Counted from the stretch's first letter, positions 43,183-52,577 are shown. The stretch is 64,000 bases of DNA from Paenibacillus_F chitinolyticus_A (GCF_045038035.1 NZ_CP173427.1:4278001-4342000), one strand, 5' to 3'. Notes: generated from the letters alone by a model not told the origin. Program-made: numbers and translations.

Positions 43183-43541
43183 ACATGCCGAGGAGACATT
43201 TCTGTGCGGCTCCCGCGGATTTTTTCAAGACAATTGGTTATCGCTCATGAAACCCTCCATTTTAATTGACCCTTGTTCATCTTTCATGTCAGTTCCATGT
43301 AAGAAAAGGGCGAAAAATAGAGAAACTTCTCCCTTATCGTCTAATGTTATCCCTTTTGCTTCCCGCCGTTTTCCTTGATACTGAAATTAGTTAGCCGGTT
43401 TCATCGCGAGAAGAAGAACCTTGTGCTTTCGCATTTTTCAAACTCGTTCGCCTGTCGCTTATATCCAAGCTTATCAAGGCCGATCGTTCAACTTTCCCCC
43501 TTCTTCTCCCATTCCGAACGGTTATCTCATAAAGGAGGTGC

Positions 43542-43589
43542 ATGCAGCCAGGAACCGCAACCCATGCGGAACACTCCGGATGCTGTTGA
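43542..43589 (+). CDS. Possible 15-codon upstream frame before the chitinase
   Basis: ATG at 43542, three bases after AAAGGAGG (spacing shorter than ideal), reads MQPGTATHAEHSGCC and stops at 43589, 66 bp before the chitinase start. It could be a leader peptide or a chance frame. The remaining 43183-43541 stretch shows no gene. Confidence 0.2.
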   Translation: MQPGTATHAEHSGCC

Positions 43590-43610
43590 AGTTTTGTGGA
43601 CCCTTATTCA

Positions 43611-43624
43611 TGAAAGCGTTACCA
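43611..43624 (+). promoter_or_regulatory. Candidate cre (CcpA) site before the chitinase
   Basis: TGAAAGCGTTACCA matches 13 of 14 positions of the cre consensus and lies 32 bp before the chitinase start codon, a position typical of CcpA roadblock repression. Confidence 0.5.
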
Positions 43625-43655
43625 TTTCCCTTATCCGAAAAGGAGGCATTACTTA

Positions 43656-46600
43656 ATGAACCTGAAATCCCGGCAATCCGCCAAAACCCGGCGTTCCCAC
43701 TCACCGGCCCGGGTTGCGCTCCGCATCCTGCTGATCGTAACCCTCATTGTGTCTTTATTCCCGTTCCTGGGCTTAAGCGCGCAGAAAGCGTCGGCGGCTG
43801 AATCTTATAAAATCGTAGGTTATTACCCTTCGTGGGCGGCTTACGGCCGCAATTACAACGTCGCCGACATAGATGCTTCGAAAGTTACGCACATTAACTA
43901 CGCTTTCGCCGATATCTGCTGGAACGGCAAACACGGCAACCCCGACCCGACCGGTCCGAATCCGCAAACGTGGGCCTGCCAAGATGCTGCGGGCGCCAAC
44001 ATTAACGTCCCGAACGGCACGATCGTTCTCGGCGATCCTTGGATCGACACGCAGAAAAGCTTCCCCGGGGATACGTGGGATGAGCCGGTCCGCGGCAACC
44101 TGAAACAGCTGATCAAGCTGAAACAGGCCAACCCGAACCTCAAGACGATCATCTCCGTAGGCGGCTGGTCCTGGTCCAACCGTTTCTCCGATGTAGCGGC
44201 AAGCGCTGCGACACGCGAAGTATTCGCAAACTCCGCGGTCGACTTCATCCGCAAGTATCAGTTCGACGGCGTCGACCTCGACTGGGAGTATCCGGTTGGC
44301 GGCGGCCTTGCAGGCAACTCCGCCCGTCCGGAAGATAAGCAGAACTACACGCTGCTCCTCCAGAAGATCCGCGAGAAGCTGGACGCCGCAGGCACGGCGG
44401 ACAACAAGAAATACTTCCTGACCATCGCTTCCGGCGCAGGTCCGACTTACGCGGCCAACACCGAGCTCGGCAATATGGCCAAGTATCTCGATTGGATCAA
44501 CATCATGACGTACGACTTTAACGGCGGCTGGCAGACGGTCAGCGCTCACAACGCTCCACTCTATGCCGATCCGGCCGCAATTGCCGCAGGCGTACCGAAT
44601 GCGGACACGTTCAATGTGGAAAAAGGCGTACAAGGACACCTCAACGCCGGCGTTCCGGCAAGCAAAATCGTTCTCGGCCTCGCTTTCTACGGACGCGGCT
44701 GGAGCGGCTGCAAGAACACGGCTAACGGCGAATACCAGCAGTGCGCCGGTCTGGCGACTACCGGAACGTGGGAGAAAGGCTCTTTCGACTTCTACGATCT
44801 GGAAGCCAACTACATCAACAAAAACGGATACACCCGCTACTGGAATAACACGTCCAAAGTTCCGTTCCTGTACAACGCTTCGAACGGCACGTTCATCTCT
44901 TACGACGATGCCGAATCCATCGGGTATAAAACAAGCTTTATCAAGTCCAAAGGTCTTGGCGGCGGCATGCTCTGGGAATTCAGCGGCGACCGCAATAAGA
45001 CGCTTCTGAAGAAAGTCACGACCGACCTGTCGGGTTCCGCACCGGTCGGCGATACGATCGCGCCTTCCGTACCGGCCAACCTGACATCGACGGCTAAAAC
45101 GTCCACAAGCGTTACGCTTTCGTGGAGCGCTTCGACGGACAATGTCGGCGTGACCGGCTACACGGTCACTTACGGCACCAAGACGGTTGACGTTTCGGCG
45201 ACTACCGCCACAATCACAGGTCTTACGCCAAGCACGGCTTATTCCTTCACGGTAAAAGCGAAGGATGCGGCGGGCAACGTATCCGCGGCAAGCTCCGCCG
45301 TATCCGTTACCACCGATGCAAACTCGGGCGGCGGAACGGATACGACGGCACCGACGGCTCCAACCAATCTGGCCGTAACCGCCAAAACATCGACCAGCGT
45401 AACTCTCGGCTGGACGGCTTCCACCGACAACGTAGGCGTAACCGGCTACACCGTATCTTACGGCAGCACGAGCGTCAACGTCACCGGCACAACCGCAACG
45501 ATCAGCGGCCTTACGGCCGGCACCGCTTATACGTTCAGCGTAAAAGCGAAGGATGCGGCGGGCAATCTCTCCGCGGCGGCGACCGTTTCGGCTACGACGG
45601 ACAGCGGCTCCGGCGGCGCTGTTTGCCCGGCGGCTTGGGACACAAGCAAATCGTATACGGCGGCACAACGCGTCTCCTACAACGGCAAAATCTATGAAGC
45701 AAAATGGTGGACGCAAGGCGAACGCCCGGATCTTTCCGGTCCGTACGGCGTCTGGAAATATGTCAGTGATTGCGGAGCGGGAGCGGGTTCTCCCGCTTCT
45801 GTTTCTTCCGGCGGCGCGGCGCTTGCCTCTAATCTGATCGCAGGCGCAGGCGCGGCTTTACCCGCCATCGCACCGGGCAGCTCCGCTGCAAGCACATCTT
45901 CGGCCCTGGCTCCGAGCACCAAGGTGCTCGTCGGCTACTGGCACAACTTCGACAACGGTTCCGGTTTCATTCGTCTGCGCGATATCTCCCCCAAGTTCGA
46001 TGTCATTAACGTTTCCTTCGCCGAGCCGGTAGGCGGATCGACGACAGGAACGATCGGATTCACGCCTTTCAACTACACAGATGCGGATTTTAAAGCCGAT
46101 GTCGCTTATCTGCAAAGCCAAGGCAAGAAAGTCATTATTTCCATCGGCGGCGCGAACGGCCAGGTCCAGTTGACAACGGCCGGCGCACGCAGCAATTTTG
46201 TAAGCTCCATGAAGTCCATCATTTCCAAATACGGCTTCGACGGCCTGGATATTGATTTCGAGGGCCATTCCCTGTACCTGAACCCGGGCGATGCCGATTT
46301 CAAAAACCCGACCACACCGGTCATTACGAACCTGATTTCCGCTATCCGCGAGCTGCATGATTCCTTTGGCGACAAATTCATGCTGACTATGGCTCCGGAA
46401 ACGTTTTTCGTCCAGCTCGGCTACTCCTTCTACGGCGGCACTTGCAGCGGCTGCGATACGCGTGCCGGGGCTTACCTGCCGGTGATTTACGGCGTACGCG
46501 ATATTTTGGACTGGCTGCAGGTTCAGCTCTATAACTCCGGCCCTATCACGGGACTGGACGATCAGTACCACACGATGGGCGTAGCCGATTTCCATGTGGC

Positions 46601-47639
46601 CATGACCGACATGCTGCTTACGGGCTTCCCAATCGCCAAAAATCCGAACTCCTTCTTCCCGGCGCTCCGTCCGGATCAAGTCGTGGTCGGACTTCCGGCT
46701 AACGGCAACGCGGGCGGCGGCTTCACAAGCGTCTCCGAAGTGCAAAAAGCGCTGGACTATCTGATGAAAGGCAAAGCTTTCGGCTCCTATACTCTTCGCG
46801 GTTCCGTTCAACCGGGACTGAGAGGTCTGATGACCTGGTCCATCAACTGGGACAAATTCAACAACTTCGAGTTCTCGAACAGCCACCGCGCCTATCTGGA
46901 CAGCTTCGGCCCGGGAACTCCCGGAGATACTCAGGCACCTACCGTTCCGGGGAACCTCCGTTCTTCCAACGTAACGGCTACGGGCGTCACGCTTACGTGG
47001 AACGCATCCACGGATAATACCGGCGTAACCGGCTACGAAGTCTATCAGGGATCGGTCAAAATTGCCGATACGGCAAGCACGACCTATAACGTCGGCAATC
47101 TAACGGCAAACACCTCCTACACGTTTACCGTAAAAGCGAAAGACGCGGCCGGCAACGTATCCGCGGCAAGCACGCCGCTGGCCGTCACAACCGCTAACGG
47201 CGGCGGCTCCGGCGACACTTCGGCCCCTACGGCGCCAACGGCTCTGAAAGTAACGGCAAAATCTTCGAACAGTGTCAGCCTCGGCTGGACCGCTTCAACG
47301 GATAATGTCGGCGTAACGGGCTACTCCGTTTCGTACGGTACCGGCACTGTGAACGTCACAGGTACGACTGCCGTCATCACAGGGCTGACCGCTAACACGA
47401 CCTATACGTTCACCGTAAAAGCCAAGGATGCGGCAGGTAACGTATCCGCAGCCGCTTCCATCCAGGCAACGACGGACCCGGCAGCTCCCGGAGGTCCAGC
47501 CGCATGGGCAGCCGGCGTCAGCTACAAGGTTAATGACGAAGTCACCTACAACGGCTCGACTTATATCTGCCGCCAGCCGCACACCTCCCTGCAGGGATGG
47601 GAGCCCTCTAACGTGCCGGCTCTCTGGACTAAAAAATAA
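43656..47639 (+). CDS. Two-headed family 18 chitinase with FnIII and chitin-binding modules
   Basis: The 1327-residue secreted enzyme has a signal peptide (about residues 1-48), a first GH18 domain (about 50-460) with the catalytic DGVDLDWE motif (proton donor Glu211), two fibronectin type III modules (about 469-555 and 567-650), a CBM5/12 chitin-binding module (about 658-705), a Ser/Ala linker, a second GH18 domain (about 757-1085) with DGLDIDFE (Glu869), two more FnIII modules (about 1093-1180 and 1189-1275) and a C-terminal CBM5/12 (1283-1327). The first head resembles ChiA-type and the second ChiD-type chitinases of Bacillales, so the two may differ in cutting mode. AAAAGGAGG precedes the ATG. 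It is followed by a strong terminator. Confidence 0.95.
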   Translation: MNLKSRQSAKTRRSHSPARVALRILLIVTLIVSLFPFLGLSAQKASAAESYKIVGYYPSWAAYGRNYNVADIDASKVTHINYAFADICWNGKHGNPDPTGPNPQTWACQDAAGANINVPNGTIVLGDPWIDTQKSFPGDTWDEPVRGNLKQLIKLKQANPNLKTIISVGGWSWSNRFSDVAASAATREVFANSAVDFIRKYQFDGVDLDWEYPVGGGLAGNSARPEDKQNYTLLLQKIREKLDAAGTADNKKYFLTIASGAGPTYAANTELGNMAKYLDWINIMTYDFNGGWQTVSAHNAPLYADPAAIAAGVPNADTFNVEKGVQGHLNAGVPASKIVLGLAFYGRGWSGCKNTANGEYQQCAGLATTGTWEKGSFDFYDLEANYINKNGYTRYWNNTSKVPFLYNASNGTFISYDDAESIGYKTSFIKSKGLGGGMLWEFSGDRNKTLLKKVTTDLSGSAPVGDTIAPSVPANLTSTAKTSTSVTLSWSASTDNVGVTGYTVTYGTKTVDVSATTATITGLTPSTAYSFTVKAKDAAGNVSAASSAVSVTTDANSGGGTDTTAPTAPTNLAVTAKTSTSVTLGWTASTDNVGVTGYTVSYGSTSVNVTGTTATISGLTAGTAYTFSVKAKDAAGNLSAAATVSATTDSGSGGAVCPAAWDTSKSYTAAQRVSYNGKIYEAKWWTQGERPDLSGPYGVWKYVSDCGAGAGSPASVSSGGAALASNLIAGAGAALPAIAPGSSAASTSSALAPSTKVLVGYWHNFDNGSGFIRLRDISPKFDVINVSFAEPVGGSTTGTIGFTPFNYTDADFKADVAYLQSQGKKVIISIGGANGQVQLTTAGARSNFVSSMKSIISKYGFDGLDIDFEGHSLYLNPGDADFKNPTTPVITNLISAIRELHDSFGDKFMLTMAPETFFVQLGYSFYGGTCSGCDTRAGAYLPVIYGVRDILDWLQVQLYNSGPITGLDDQYHTMGVADFHVAMTDMLLTGFPIAKNPNSFFPALRPDQVVVGLPANGNAGGGFTSVSEVQKALDYLMKGKAFGSYTLRGSVQPGLRGLMTWSINWDKFNNFEFSNSHRAYLDSFGPGTPGDTQAPTVPGNLRSSNVTATGVTLTWNASTDNTGVTGYEVYQGSVKIADTASTTYNVGNLTANTSYTFTVKAKDAAGNVSAASTPLAVTTANGGGSGDTSAPTAPTALKVTAKSSNSVSLGWTASTDNVGVTGYSVSYGTGTVNVTGTTAVITGLTANTTYTFTVKAKDAAGNVSAAASIQATTDPAAPGGPAAWAAGVSYKVNDEVTYNGSTYICRQPHTSLQGWEPSNVPALWTKK
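45061..47470 (+). repeat. Four homologous FnIII coding repeats
   Basis: Units at about 45061-45320, 45352-45600, 46935-47190 and 47221-47470 encode similar fibronectin III modules and share long near-identical DNA stretches such as GACAATGTCGGCGTGACCGG and its variants. They are possible sites of recombination. Confidence 0.8.
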
Positions 47640-47680
47640 GCACTGATCCGGCAGCCATGTCCGACTGACATGAAAGCCAA

Positions 47681-47727
47681 AAACAGCAGCTCCGCCCCGT
47701 TTTGACGGGCGGGCTGCTGTTTTTTAT
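47681..47727. terminator. Bidirectional terminator between chitinase and SBP genes
   Basis: AAACAGCAGC..GCTGCTGTTT with an inner CCGCCC/GGGCGG stem and T/A runs on both sides. It separates two convergent operons. Confidence 0.88.
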
Positions 47728-49052
47728 TTTTTCTTCATGGTATCCAGTAAAATCTGCTTTTCTTTGGAAAGGGACTGTTCGATTTTATCTCGTGCGTCCG
47801 CGATAATCTGTTTGGTAGCCAGTCTTTTCTCAATGCCGCTTGCGATCTCACTCTCCCAGATCTCCTGGGCTTTGGCGTCCAGCGGCGTGGTCGGAAATTC
47901 TTTCACCCGGGACATCAAATCCTCATGAAGCGCATAGGTTCTCTGTCCCCCCAGGAACGAATTCGTGGCCGCCAATTCCTTCGCATTACCGCGGGCGGGT
48001 AAATAGGCCGGGACCGCTCCGCTGAGGCCTTCCTTGCTGTATTCGGTAACGGCGAATTCAATGAATTTCCAGCCCATCTCCTTGTTGGCGCCGTCCGAAG
48101 GAAGAAGGAAATTGGTGCTGTTCTGCCAGCCGTACAAGCCGAAAGGAAGTCTCGTTTCGCGCCATTTGCCGGCCGTCTCGGGCGCCCATGCTTTAATCTG
48201 TTCGACTCCCCATGTCCCAAAATACATCATGGCGATCGTTCCGTCCTGGACCGCCTTCCGGCCCATATCGCCCCATACGTCCAGATGGGCCTCCAAGCCG
48301 AAATCGTTGACTTTTTTGGCAATGTCCACCGCTTTGTGAAACGCTTCGTTATACCGCATAAAATTCAGTTTGCGGTCGAAAATGCCTTCCGAACGCTCGA
48401 AGAGCTGGATCGTTTCGTTCACCCACTGCGTCAAATAAATATTGTGCTCCCGCAGCTTCTTGGCCATCTGCAGCCAGTTTGCGGGGTCTTCCATATACTT
48501 GGCAAGCTCCTCGGGCTCCGAAGGAAACCCGTACTGCCTCATAATGTCCTCCCGGTAGTAGGTGACGGTAGGGGCCGTGGAAAGCGGAAGGGCAATCAGC
48601 TCCCTTCCGTCCACCGACATGCCGCTGTCCCAGAGGGACGGGCTGAAGTCATTCCGGTATTTTCCCGCCTGATAAGGAGGCTTGAGCAGATCCTCCACCC
48701 CTTCGATCGCGGAGAAATTGCCGAAATCGCTGCTGTCGACCATCATGACGTCCGGCGGTTTCCCGTCCGCCAGCGCCTGCAGATAAGCTCCCACATATTC
48801 CGAGTAAGGAATGACCTTCACATCTACGTTTAGATCCGGATAGCTTTCTTTGAATTTGGCGGCCATGGTCTCAATGCCTCCGTAATGGGTCCATATCGAC
48901 AAATGGTTCGGAACGGCCGCTTGGCCCGTGGAGGGAGCCGGCTTTTCGGCGGGAGCGGTTGAAGCGGGAATGAGCGGCTCGGACCGGAAACAGCCCGCGG
49001 TGGTTACTGTGAGCAGGAGCAGCAGCACGAAGATTTTAGTAAGTTTGACCAC
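47724..49052 (-). CDS. Carbohydrate-type extracellular solute-binding lipoprotein
   Basis: The 442-residue protein has a lipobox TTAGC (Cys21) and the type 1 solute-binding fold (HLSIWTHYGGIETMAAKFKESYP start, LADGKPPDVMMVDSSDF, TIAMMYFGTWG, FIEFAVTEYSKEG). It resembles sugar-binding proteins but has no permease genes next to it. Instead it lies 24 bp behind the GGDEF-EAL gene, as its second cistron, and may present a ligand to that membrane protein. Start GTG 49052 with GGGAGG nine bases before. Confidence 0.88.
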   Translation of the reverse strand: MVKLTKIFVLLLLLTVTTAGCFRSEPLIPASTAPAEKPAPSTGQAAVPNHLSIWTHYGGIETMAAKFKESYPDLNVDVKVIPYSEYVGAYLQALADGKPPDVMMVDSSDFGNFSAIEGVEDLLKPPYQAGKYRNDFSPSLWDSGMSVDGRELIALPLSTAPTVTYYREDIMRQYGFPSEPEELAKYMEDPANWLQMAKKLREHNIYLTQWVNETIQLFERSEGIFDRKLNFMRYNEAFHKAVDIAKKVNDFGLEAHLDVWGDMGRKAVQDGTIAMMYFGTWGVEQIKAWAPETAGKWRETRLPFGLYGWQNSTNFLLPSDGANKEMGWKFIEFAVTEYSKEGLSGAVPAYLPARGNAKELAATNSFLGGQRTYALHEDLMSRVKEFPTTPLDAKAQEIWESEIASGIEKRLATKQIIADARDKIEQSLSKEKQILLDTMKKK

Positions 49053-49076
49053 AACTCGTTTCCTCCCATCGTATAG

Positions 49077-51764
49077 CTAATCTGTATATCCCCCGGCAAA
49101 AAGTCCGGCATAGTTTCCTCTTTGGAGAAGTCTGGAAAATTCCAGGGCAGGCAGAGGTCTGCTGAAATAGTAGCCTTGGAGTTCATCGCACCGGCACTGG
49201 GTAAAATAGTCCGATTCCTCGGCGGTTTCGACTCCCTCCGCCACGACGGTCATATTCATGCTGTGAGCCAGCTCGATGATCGCCTTGGCCACGGCGGCTT
49301 TTTTGGGTTCCCCGCCGATATCCCGGATAAAAGAGCGGTCCAGCTTCACATGTGAAATCGGCAGCCGCTGAAGCTGGTTAAGGGAAGAGTACCCGGTCCC
49401 GAAATCGTCGATCGAAATATGGATCCCCCGCTCCCGGATCCGGCTAATGATTCCGATGACCTGTTCGACATTCTCTATAAATACTCCTTCCGTAATTTCC
49501 AGAGTCAGATAGGATTCTTCCAGTCCCGATTCTTCCAGCGCGCTTTCAATCATATCCAGCAGGTTCGTCTGGGAAAAATGCAGAGCCGAAATGTTCACGG
49601 CAACCGGCACTTTGGGGAGCCCCTCCTCCTGCCACGCTTTATTCTGACGGCAGGCTTCCTTCAGAACCCATTCGTCGATTTTGTAAATAATCCCCGATCT
49701 TTCGGCCAGGGGGATAAATTTATCGGGCGAAATGCGGCCCAGCTCGGGATGCTCCCAGCGCACCAGTGCCTCGATTCCGCTGATCGCGCCGGTAGACGTA
49801 TCGACTTTCGGCTGATAGTGCAGGACGAGCTGATTGTTCGCAATCGCTTCCTGAATACCGTTATCGATCATCATTTCTTCGGAAAAACGGATTTTCAGTT
49901 CTTCTTCATAGAATTGATGACTGTTGCTGCAGCCCGTGGATTTGGCGAAGTACATTGCCATATCCGCGTTTTTGACAATGGTTTCCATCGTGTCTCCGTC
50001 TCGGGGAAACATGCTGATGCCGATGCTGACCGAGCTGTACAAGGTCGATTCCATCAGCCGGACCGGTTCCTCCAGAGCGGCGAACATGCTGAGCGCCACG
50101 GCCGTCGCTTTCGCGTCATCGGCATCTTCAATGACGATGACGAACTCGTCTCCGCCGATCCGGAACAGCTTGCACGATTCCGTAGCGCTGCGGGCAAATC
50201 TCTCGCCGATTTCTTTGAGCAGCAGATCGCCGATATCGTGGCCCAGCGTATCGTTAATCTGCTTGAAGCGGTTTAAATCGGCGAACATGACCGCCACCTG
50301 CTTGGGCGCGTGTGCCGCCTCCGAAAGCACGCTCTGCAGGTAGGTTGTGAAATACAGGCGGTTGGGAAGCCCGGTGAGGATATCGTAAAAAGCGAGCTGA
50401 TGAAGCTTTTCCTCCGAAAGACGAAGCTTATCGGTCTGCTCCTGCAAGCGCTGGTTCATGTTCTGCGCTTGATGAAACATGCTCATCAGGTTCAGCGACA
50501 TCTGCCGGAAGTTATAGGTCAGCGAGGTAATCTCCGAAACACGGCTGCTCGGCCACTCGATTTCTTTCATCTGCTTTAATTTTTCCGGCAGGTCCGTTGT
50601 GGAGGTCGCCAGTTTGGACAGCCCGTGGACCAGAACGCGGCTTAAATATAATGCGGTGGCGGCTGCCGCTGCCGCGAATAAAAGCAGGTACCAGAGCTGC
50701 GATAAATAATGCGAGAACACACTGACCTGATAATGGCGGATCGGAATGTCGATGTACACGTGCAGGGGCATCCTGGCGACCGCATTGTCGTAGATGTAGC
50801 TGCCCTCTCTCCACTGCTGAGCGGGCAGAGCCGTTCCCTCCCGGACGGGCAGGACCTGGTAAAAATTGTCGTCCAGACCCACTATATTGTTGCCGCCCCT
50901 CCAGTCGTAAACCTGGTTCAGCGTGTAGCTCTGACGGTCGGCCGCCAGAACTTTGTTGGACCTGTCCGTAATGACGATCCGGAACAACTGTTCCGAGGTG
51001 TATTTATTCACCAGTTCCTGCAGATAACCCACTTGTATCCGCCCCTTGAGCCTGATGCCGAGAATATCCTCGGCCCCCCATTGGTTCAGCTCCTGGTTGA
51101 TGCTGTTGGCCGTGTTTACCGCAAGCTGCTTGGAGTTCTGGATGGACAATTTCTCGGAATACCAGCTGTTCATCACGATATAAAGGAGCGACGGAAGCGC
51201 CACGGCCATAATCGACAAGTGGAACAAGACCTTGCTGTAGGAGTAAGTTCTTTCCCGCTCTTTGACGAGGCCGAACCAGTGGAAAAGAGGCAGGTACTTC
51301 AGCAAAATATCGGCGATCAGCGCGTTGAACAGCCCGTTCGAGAGCGTAATCAGGAGCATCAAAATCAGCTCGTCCGATACAAATTTGTAGAAGCCGTAGT
51401 AAATGACGATCATCAGCGGAAGCCCGATCAGCAGCCAGTAAATACTGTCCCAGACCAGCAGCCGCCCCGGTTTTTTCCGGTTAAGGAGTCCGACCCCGGC
51501 AATTTCAAGAAGGCCGATCCATTCGAATGTAGGATGGTGTAGAAAGAAGAAGGAGAAGAGTTGGGTAATGACGCCGGCCAGGAGGCCCAGACGGACGCCG
51601 AACAACGATACGGCAAACAGGAGAAAAATACTGGAAAATTGAAAAGCGATTCCGTAGATAAGATGAAGCCTGCTAGCTTCGAAAAGAAGCGCCAAAGCGA
51701 TACAGAGCAGGTATCCCAGCGTTAAGCGGGCTTTATTTTGTAAAAGGGACTGAATAGTTTTCAC
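49077..51764 (-). CDS. Membrane GGDEF-EAL cyclic-di-GMP enzyme
   Basis: The 895-residue protein has a hydrophobic N-terminal block of five or six helices (about residues 10-165), an extracytoplasmic Cache-like sensor (about 200-370) bounded by helices, a HAMP-like linker, a GGDEF cyclase domain (about 455-620) with intact GGDEF at 537-541, and an EAL phosphodiesterase domain (about 635-890) with EAL at 665-667, DDFGTGYSSL and AEGVET. Both motifs look active, so the net direction is set by sensing. The inhibitory I-site RxxD before GGDEF is absent. GTG 51764 follows GGAGGACAGC. Its leader carries a c-di-GMP riboswitch. Confidence 0.93.
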   Translation of the reverse strand: MKTIQSLLQNKARLTLGYLLCIALALLFEASRLHLIYGIAFQFSSIFLLFAVSLFGVRLGLLAGVITQLFSFFFLHHPTFEWIGLLEIAGVGLLNRKKPGRLLVWDSIYWLLIGLPLMIVIYYGFYKFVSDELILMLLITLSNGLFNALIADILLKYLPLFHWFGLVKERERTYSYSKVLFHLSIMAVALPSLLYIVMNSWYSEKLSIQNSKQLAVNTANSINQELNQWGAEDILGIRLKGRIQVGYLQELVNKYTSEQLFRIVITDRSNKVLAADRQSYTLNQVYDWRGGNNIVGLDDNFYQVLPVREGTALPAQQWREGSYIYDNAVARMPLHVYIDIPIRHYQVSVFSHYLSQLWYLLLFAAAAAATALYLSRVLVHGLSKLATSTTDLPEKLKQMKEIEWPSSRVSEITSLTYNFRQMSLNLMSMFHQAQNMNQRLQEQTDKLRLSEEKLHQLAFYDILTGLPNRLYFTTYLQSVLSEAAHAPKQVAVMFADLNRFKQINDTLGHDIGDLLLKEIGERFARSATESCKLFRIGGDEFVIVIEDADDAKATAVALSMFAALEEPVRLMESTLYSSVSIGISMFPRDGDTMETIVKNADMAMYFAKSTGCSNSHQFYEEELKIRFSEEMMIDNGIQEAIANNQLVLHYQPKVDTSTGAISGIEALVRWEHPELGRISPDKFIPLAERSGIIYKIDEWVLKEACRQNKAWQEEGLPKVPVAVNISALHFSQTNLLDMIESALEESGLEESYLTLEITEGVFIENVEQVIGIISRIRERGIHISIDDFGTGYSSLNQLQRLPISHVKLDRSFIRDIGGEPKKAAVAKAIIELAHSMNMTVVAEGVETAEESDYFTQCRCDELQGYYFSRPLPALEFSRLLQRGNYAGLFAGGYTD

Positions 51765-51844
51765 ACGCTGTCCTCCATTTCTGCCGAAAAGTACGAATGT
51801 GAGCACTGCCCCATGTCCGAACTTACTTAATGGATACCGGCAAA

Positions 51845-51877
51845 AATAAAAGACCGCTTACAAAACAGCAGCCTCCA
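51845..51877 (-). terminator. Intrinsic terminator, expression platform of the c-di-GMP riboswitch
   Basis: On the minus strand AGGCTGCT pairs with AGCGGTCT (two G-U pairs) across a GTTTTGTA loop and is followed by TTTATTTTT. It lies between the aptamer and the gene start. The CAGCC stretch in the aptamer 3' half could pair with GGCTG of the terminator, giving an anti-terminator in the unbound state; this would make an OFF switch. Confidence 0.65.
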
Positions 51878-51884
51878 CTTCCAC

Positions 51885-51985
51885 TTATCCAACTTCGGTA
51901 ACCCGGCTGTCTAGCTGCGCTTTAGACCCGTGGCTTTGCGTCCTATGCTTTCGCGATAGTTTGCCTTTATCGAGTTATTCAACTA
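51885..51985 (-). promoter_or_regulatory. Cyclic-di-GMP-I (GEMM-I) riboswitch aptamer
   Basis: Reading the minus strand: a P1 strand AACTCG, the conserved GGCAAAC (51965-51959), a P2 hairpin capped by a GAAA tetraloop, the hallmark GGACGCAAAGCCACGGG (tetraloop receptor), a P3 stem GTCTA/TAGAC, then CAGCCGGGTTACCG (51906-51893) and the P1 partner CGAAGTT. All conserved GEMM-I blocks appear in order with correct pairing. It lies about 120 bp before the GGDEF-EAL start codon and should sense the product of the enzyme it controls. Confidence 0.9.
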
Positions 51986-51989
51986 AAGA

Positions 51990-52577
51990 TTCGTTAGTTG
52001 ATAATTTCGACGCACTGGGTCCTTCTCCTCTTTTTTTCAACAATAAAATAGGGCAAAAGTCGCAGTTTTTTAAAAAAATTAACTAATAGCCGAATGATAC
52101 GGAAAATAAATCCTTTTAACGGATGAAAATCATTTTTTCCTGAGGGAAGAAGATCCTGCTTTTGCCTCAGGGCGGCTCCGAGAGCGGGAATTTGCCTGGA
52201 CGCTGCAGCATTGCTCTCTCGGTTCGTCACATCGGCATAAATCTGCATGCATCGGATCGGCAGACGGTTTTTCTACGGGAGCCATCTCTGCTTGGACGCG
52301 GAAACCGCTGCCGAAAATCTTTTTCTGGTATCGCTTACATTTCATCGGTACAAAACGGGCCTTTCCTGCGCGGGTTTGACTTTCTTTTTATTATATAAGG
52401 AATCCCCAAGGATTACCGCTTTTTTTACGATTGATCCAGAAAATTTCTCTCCGCAGCGTACCGGACGATGTTGGACGGAAGCTTTCCTTGCTCCCGCTGA
52501 CTTTCCGTTTCATGCATAGTTTTGGCCTTCTCTGAAAATAATGGAAACAGTCTAACAAGAGCAGGAGGAATGGGGTC
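51990..52577. other. Intergenic region before the catalase gene
   Basis: About 590 bp, AT-rich near 52040-52140. Short open frames on both strands have no ribosome sites. TTTATTATATAAGG at 52387-52400 could be part of a promoter or a degenerate PerR-type site, but the match is too poor to claim. Confidence 0.4.

Noticed and set aside
43200..43540. Search for a second c-di-GMP riboswitch before the chitinase or other secreted enzymes
   Set aside because: The GGACGCAAAG block and GGTTACC-type end occur only at 51.9 kb; no second aptamer was found.
43773..45716. 647-codon frame opposite the chitinase
   Set aside because: Antisense shadow of the repetitive chitinase gene.
52380..52405. PerR/Fur-like box before the catalase
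   Set aside because: Only a short TTATTATATAA match; too poor to list as a site.
51994..52519. Open frames of 70-90 codons before the catalase
   Set aside because: No ribosome site or familiar domain; the region looks non-coding.
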